Origin: Candidatus Hadersleviella danica
Lineage (GTDB): Bacteria; Chloroflexota; Anaerolineae; Promineifilales; Promineifilaceae
Direction: 5' to 3'
Assembly (NCBI GenBank): GCA_016711405.1
Contig: JADJSZ010000017.1
Span: 39,771-103,770, forward strand
DNA: 64,000 nt
Part shown: positions 61,808 through 64,000 of the stretch, in pieces
Layout: each line of letters opens with the position of its first letter
Numbering within the stretch: the first letter of the stretch is position 1
Notes under the pieces: generated by a model
What the model saw: only the letters and a program-made list of their open reading frames with translations
Databases searched by the model: none
What the model was told of the DNA's origin: nothing
Translations under genes and position numbers: made by a program

Positions 61808-63685
61808 ATGTTTCCCATCCAATCCCTCCTCTCTGCCCGCCTTTTTGTCTCTCCCAAACTTGTGGAGGGGCGCATTTATTTTGTCAGCAATATGAGCGGC
61901 AAGCTCAATTTATATGTCATGGATGAAGAAGGGGCGTGCTTCGAGCCACACTTCTGCCCTCACATCGCCTTGCAAAACCCAACCCTGATGAACGGCGAAC
62001 TGTTTGTCATTCTGCCCGAATTGGGGCGCATTTTGGTGATGATTGACGGAGATGGCAACGAAGTGTACAAACCTTATCTCATCCCCCTGACAGGGGGCTA
62101 CCCTGAGCCGTTTATGGCCGATACATTTGCCACCGACCGGGTCAATTGTGTCATCGCGGATAGCGAACAGAACATGGCCTATTTTTGACGGAGGCGCAAG
62201 ACAAGCCCATCTCGGCCGCTTACCAGTCAACCTCGCCACGGCCGAGGCCACCAACTGGGCGAAAGCCATCCGCCTACTTCCCCGCAGGGCCACGGCCGAC
62301 CACGGCCGTGTCCTCGTCGGCGATGCCTACGGGGCGGGCGACCAAGTCATGTACATCCAAACAGTGGGCGATCGGAACGCCACCTGCTCTATGGCGTGCC
62401 CATCGAACAACGCCAACCGGGCAGGTCATCGCCCAACAGCCTTGGGGCGGCCCATTTGCCGTGGCCGCAGAAAACGGCCTGCTCTTCCTCCTGCTCCATT
62501 TTTAGCGGACAACGCCACGGCTTGGCCTATCTCAGCTTAGACGAACCCCAAAAAGCCCATCCTGTAACGGTTAATGGGGTGGTGCATGAAGGAGTGGGGG
62601 AATTAGAGGGCATTCGTCCTTTGCAGGCAATCGCTTTTACTGCAATACAACATTGATGGCTGTCATTGGCTCTACGAAGGAGTTTTGAGGCCCTTGTTGA
62701 ATATGCGCGTGGAGCGGGTGGTCACAGGCCATGCCGCGCCCCCTGCAAGGTGGCATCCACAAAGGGGTGCATTACGAAAGCGCACGGGGCGGTATGCGTT
62801 GGCTTATACCACGGCCGTCTCCCCGCCCAAATCTTCACCGTGGAGCCAACCGAAGCTGTGCGTCAACACACGCGGGAGCGGGTGCTGGGCATTCCCGATG
62901 GCTATCTCTCGGCTGGGGAAGATGCGTCGTTCACCTCGTCCCTCGATGGCTTACGCGTGTCGGCGCGGCTTTATTTGCCAGCGGCCGAACTCAACCACCC
63001 GGCCCCTTACCCCGTTGTGTTCTACATTCACGGCGGCCCCAAAGCCAAGAACACCCGATTTCGCATGGTTTTCCATGCCGTCATCCAGCAACTCACCCTG
63101 CGCGGGATAGCCGTGTTTGTGCCCAATGCGCGGTAGCACAGGCTATGGCTTCGAGTACATGTCCAAGGTCATTAAAAACTGGGGGCGATGACAGGCTCGA
63201 CCATGTTCACGCCCTGACCGAGGTGTTGAGCCGCGATGAGAGGCTGGACACGAAGCGGGCGGGCGTTGTCGGCATTCCTACGGCGGCTTTATGACGCGCT
63301 GACGCTGTACCCGCTACCCCAGGTTGTGGAAAGCGGCCGTGGACATCATTCGGCCCCTACGGCTGTACCTTTGCCGACCGCGTGCCCGAAACATGGGCAC
63401 CCTACATCGCCATGTTGGTGGGCGATCCCGTCACCGAACAATGATTTCTGTTTGAACATACATGCCTACCTCGACAATCTCGCCTGCCCTTTGCTGGTCA
63501 TTCAGGGCAAGAACGACCCGCGTGTAGTGGAGCCAAGATCGGCCGCGCTGGTCGAAATGTTACGCGGCAAGGCAAAACTGTCGAATACCTCATGTTTGAG
63601 GATGAGGGCTTGATGTGCTGAAATACGACAATCGGGTGCGGTGCTACACCGCCATGATGTGGATTTCTTTGCCGCCCAATTATAA
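61808..63685 (+). pseudogene. S9-family (prolyl-oligopeptidase-like) peptidase, heavily fragmented
   Basis: A gene of about 620 residues in at least seven frame pieces. The propeller half starts at ATG 61808 (MFPIQSLLSARLFVSPKLVE; GRIYFVSNMSGKLNLYVMD). The hydrolase half has SLDGLRVSARLYLPAAELNH, PYPVVFYIHGGPKAK (oxyanion HGGP), then a split GxSYGGF nucleophile region near 63272-63292, LDNLACPLLVIQGKNDPRVV with the triad Asp, and VEYLMFEDEG, where the His codon is missing. The end, reading FFAAQL, is at 63685. The density of breaks, higher than elsewhere, could mean a pseudogene or poor sequence near a contig end. Confidence 0.75.
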
Positions 63686-63689
63686 GGTC

Positions 63690-63768
63690 GTGTATTCGTA
63701 TGAGTCTATTGGGTGTATTTGAATATACCAATAGACTCATATCTAACTCTACCCCTAACTACTATAGC
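63690..63768. repeat. ATATGAGTCTATTGG inverted repeat
   Basis: CGTATGAGTCTATTGG (63697-63712) faces CCAATAGACTCATAT (63728-63742) across a 15-base loop; it separates the convergent S9 and tdk genes. Confidence 0.8.
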
Positions 63769-64000
63769 CTACCACAAAACCTCGTGGCAATGGCGACACC
63801 TTGCCCCTCGTAGACCTCATCTGCACCAATCAGCACAATGGGATCATCGTGGGCGGCGGGACGGCGCCGTTGATGAGCCGTTGGGTGCGCGACCCCTCGT
63901 TGCCACACCCCACACAAATCGCCTGCAACTTATACACCTGCTCGGCTCGCGCCAATAAGCTCGGCATTGGCCCCAAACAGCTCGCCCCGAAAATCGGTGT
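63769..64000 (-). CDS. tdk: Thymidine kinase, C-terminal part, frameshifted
   Basis: C-terminus of a type II (zinc-containing) thymidine kinase running off the right edge. Minus strand: TDFRGELFG at the edge, then in other frames LLARAEQVYKLQAICVGCGN, EGSRTQRLINGA, DDPIVLIGADEVYE and ARCRHCHEVL, stop at 63769. The two Cys pairs (CVGC, CRHC) bind the structural zinc, and the GSRTQRLI loop is the lasso over the thymidine. At least three indels in 230 bases. It phosphorylates thymidine in nucleotide salvage. Confidence 0.85.

Noticed and set aside
61808..63685. Several separate small genes
   Set aside because: The pieces line up in order as parts of one S9 peptidase, from propeller to catalytic domain.

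Overview
The window is bacterial chromosome of about 60% G+C. I read it as Chloroflexota, probably a filamentous Anaerolineae/Ardenticatenia-type lineage; this is inference from gene content and texture, with no 16S to confirm it. Pointers are a division and cell-wall (dcw) cluster with mraZ first and ftsQAZ last, a DnaQ-DinG fusion helicase, a fused ChlI-ChlD chelatase gene, a secreted protein ending in YLPLVVK, extreme over-use of the palindrome CGGCCG/ACGGCCGT, and spacers built from short near-tandem repeats like cyanobacterial STRRs. No rRNA, prophage, insertion sequence or CRISPR array was seen.

Layout. 1-542 holds a phosphotransferase tail. 788-8603 (minus strand) is one apparent transcription unit: ABC exporter ATPase and permease, a cobalamin-binding sensor with the CarH photoreceptor signature W-x9-EH, a histidine kinase, and a large hybrid histidine kinase. 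9063-17775 (plus) has DinG, a lipoprotein, a YqhQ/DUF1385 membrane protein, a CcmI-like zinc-ribbon protein with a cytochrome c protein, and a geranylgeranyl-reductase-type flavoprotein. 17781-21046 (minus) has a SUMF1-domain protein with a death-like N-terminal module, a UGT-type glycosyltransferase and a MarR regulator. 21189-25414 (plus) has two methyltransferases, dnaN with a clear promoter, and a secreted beta-propeller-like protein. 25558-29248 (minus) has a polytopic glycosyltransferase-like protein and the ChlI-ChlD chelatase gene. A tRNA-Pro(CGG) precedes the dcw cluster at 29686-48179 (minus): mraZ-rsmH-ftsL-ftsI-small ORF-murF-mraY-murD-ftsW-murG-cvpA-murC-murB-ddl-ftsQ-ftsA-ftsZ. 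It starts from a good promoter followed by three 10-bp-phased MraZ boxes and ends at a terminator after ftsZ. murE is absent. 48558-64000 is mixed: rtcA, an Lrp regulator, an EamA transporter, a candidate structured RNA, tRNA-Arg(CCT), an LRR protein with a death-like tail, a P1-family peptidase, a 21-bp minisatellite, a large mannosyltransferase-like protein, ybaB-recR, a Helicase_C_3 protein, small proteins, a TetR regulator, a fragmented S9 peptidase and, entering from the right on the minus strand, thymidine kinase.

Sequence quality. At least fifteen genes carry single-base frameshifts. Most of those I could reconstruct are repaired by adding one base, usually in a homopolymer, so I read most as sequencing or assembly deletions rather than decay. 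Genes are therefore annotated as reconstructed units with the break points stated. One break, an A9 run in the ChlI-ChlD gene, also fits a known programmed -1 frameshift.

The most interesting items are the B12/light-sensor kinase operon next to an exporter, the ChlI-ChlD frameshift site, the repeat families that fill almost every spacer and enter the murF reading frame, the missing murE with an unknown coupled ORF in its place, and the candidate pseudoknotted RNA at about 51.4 kb.
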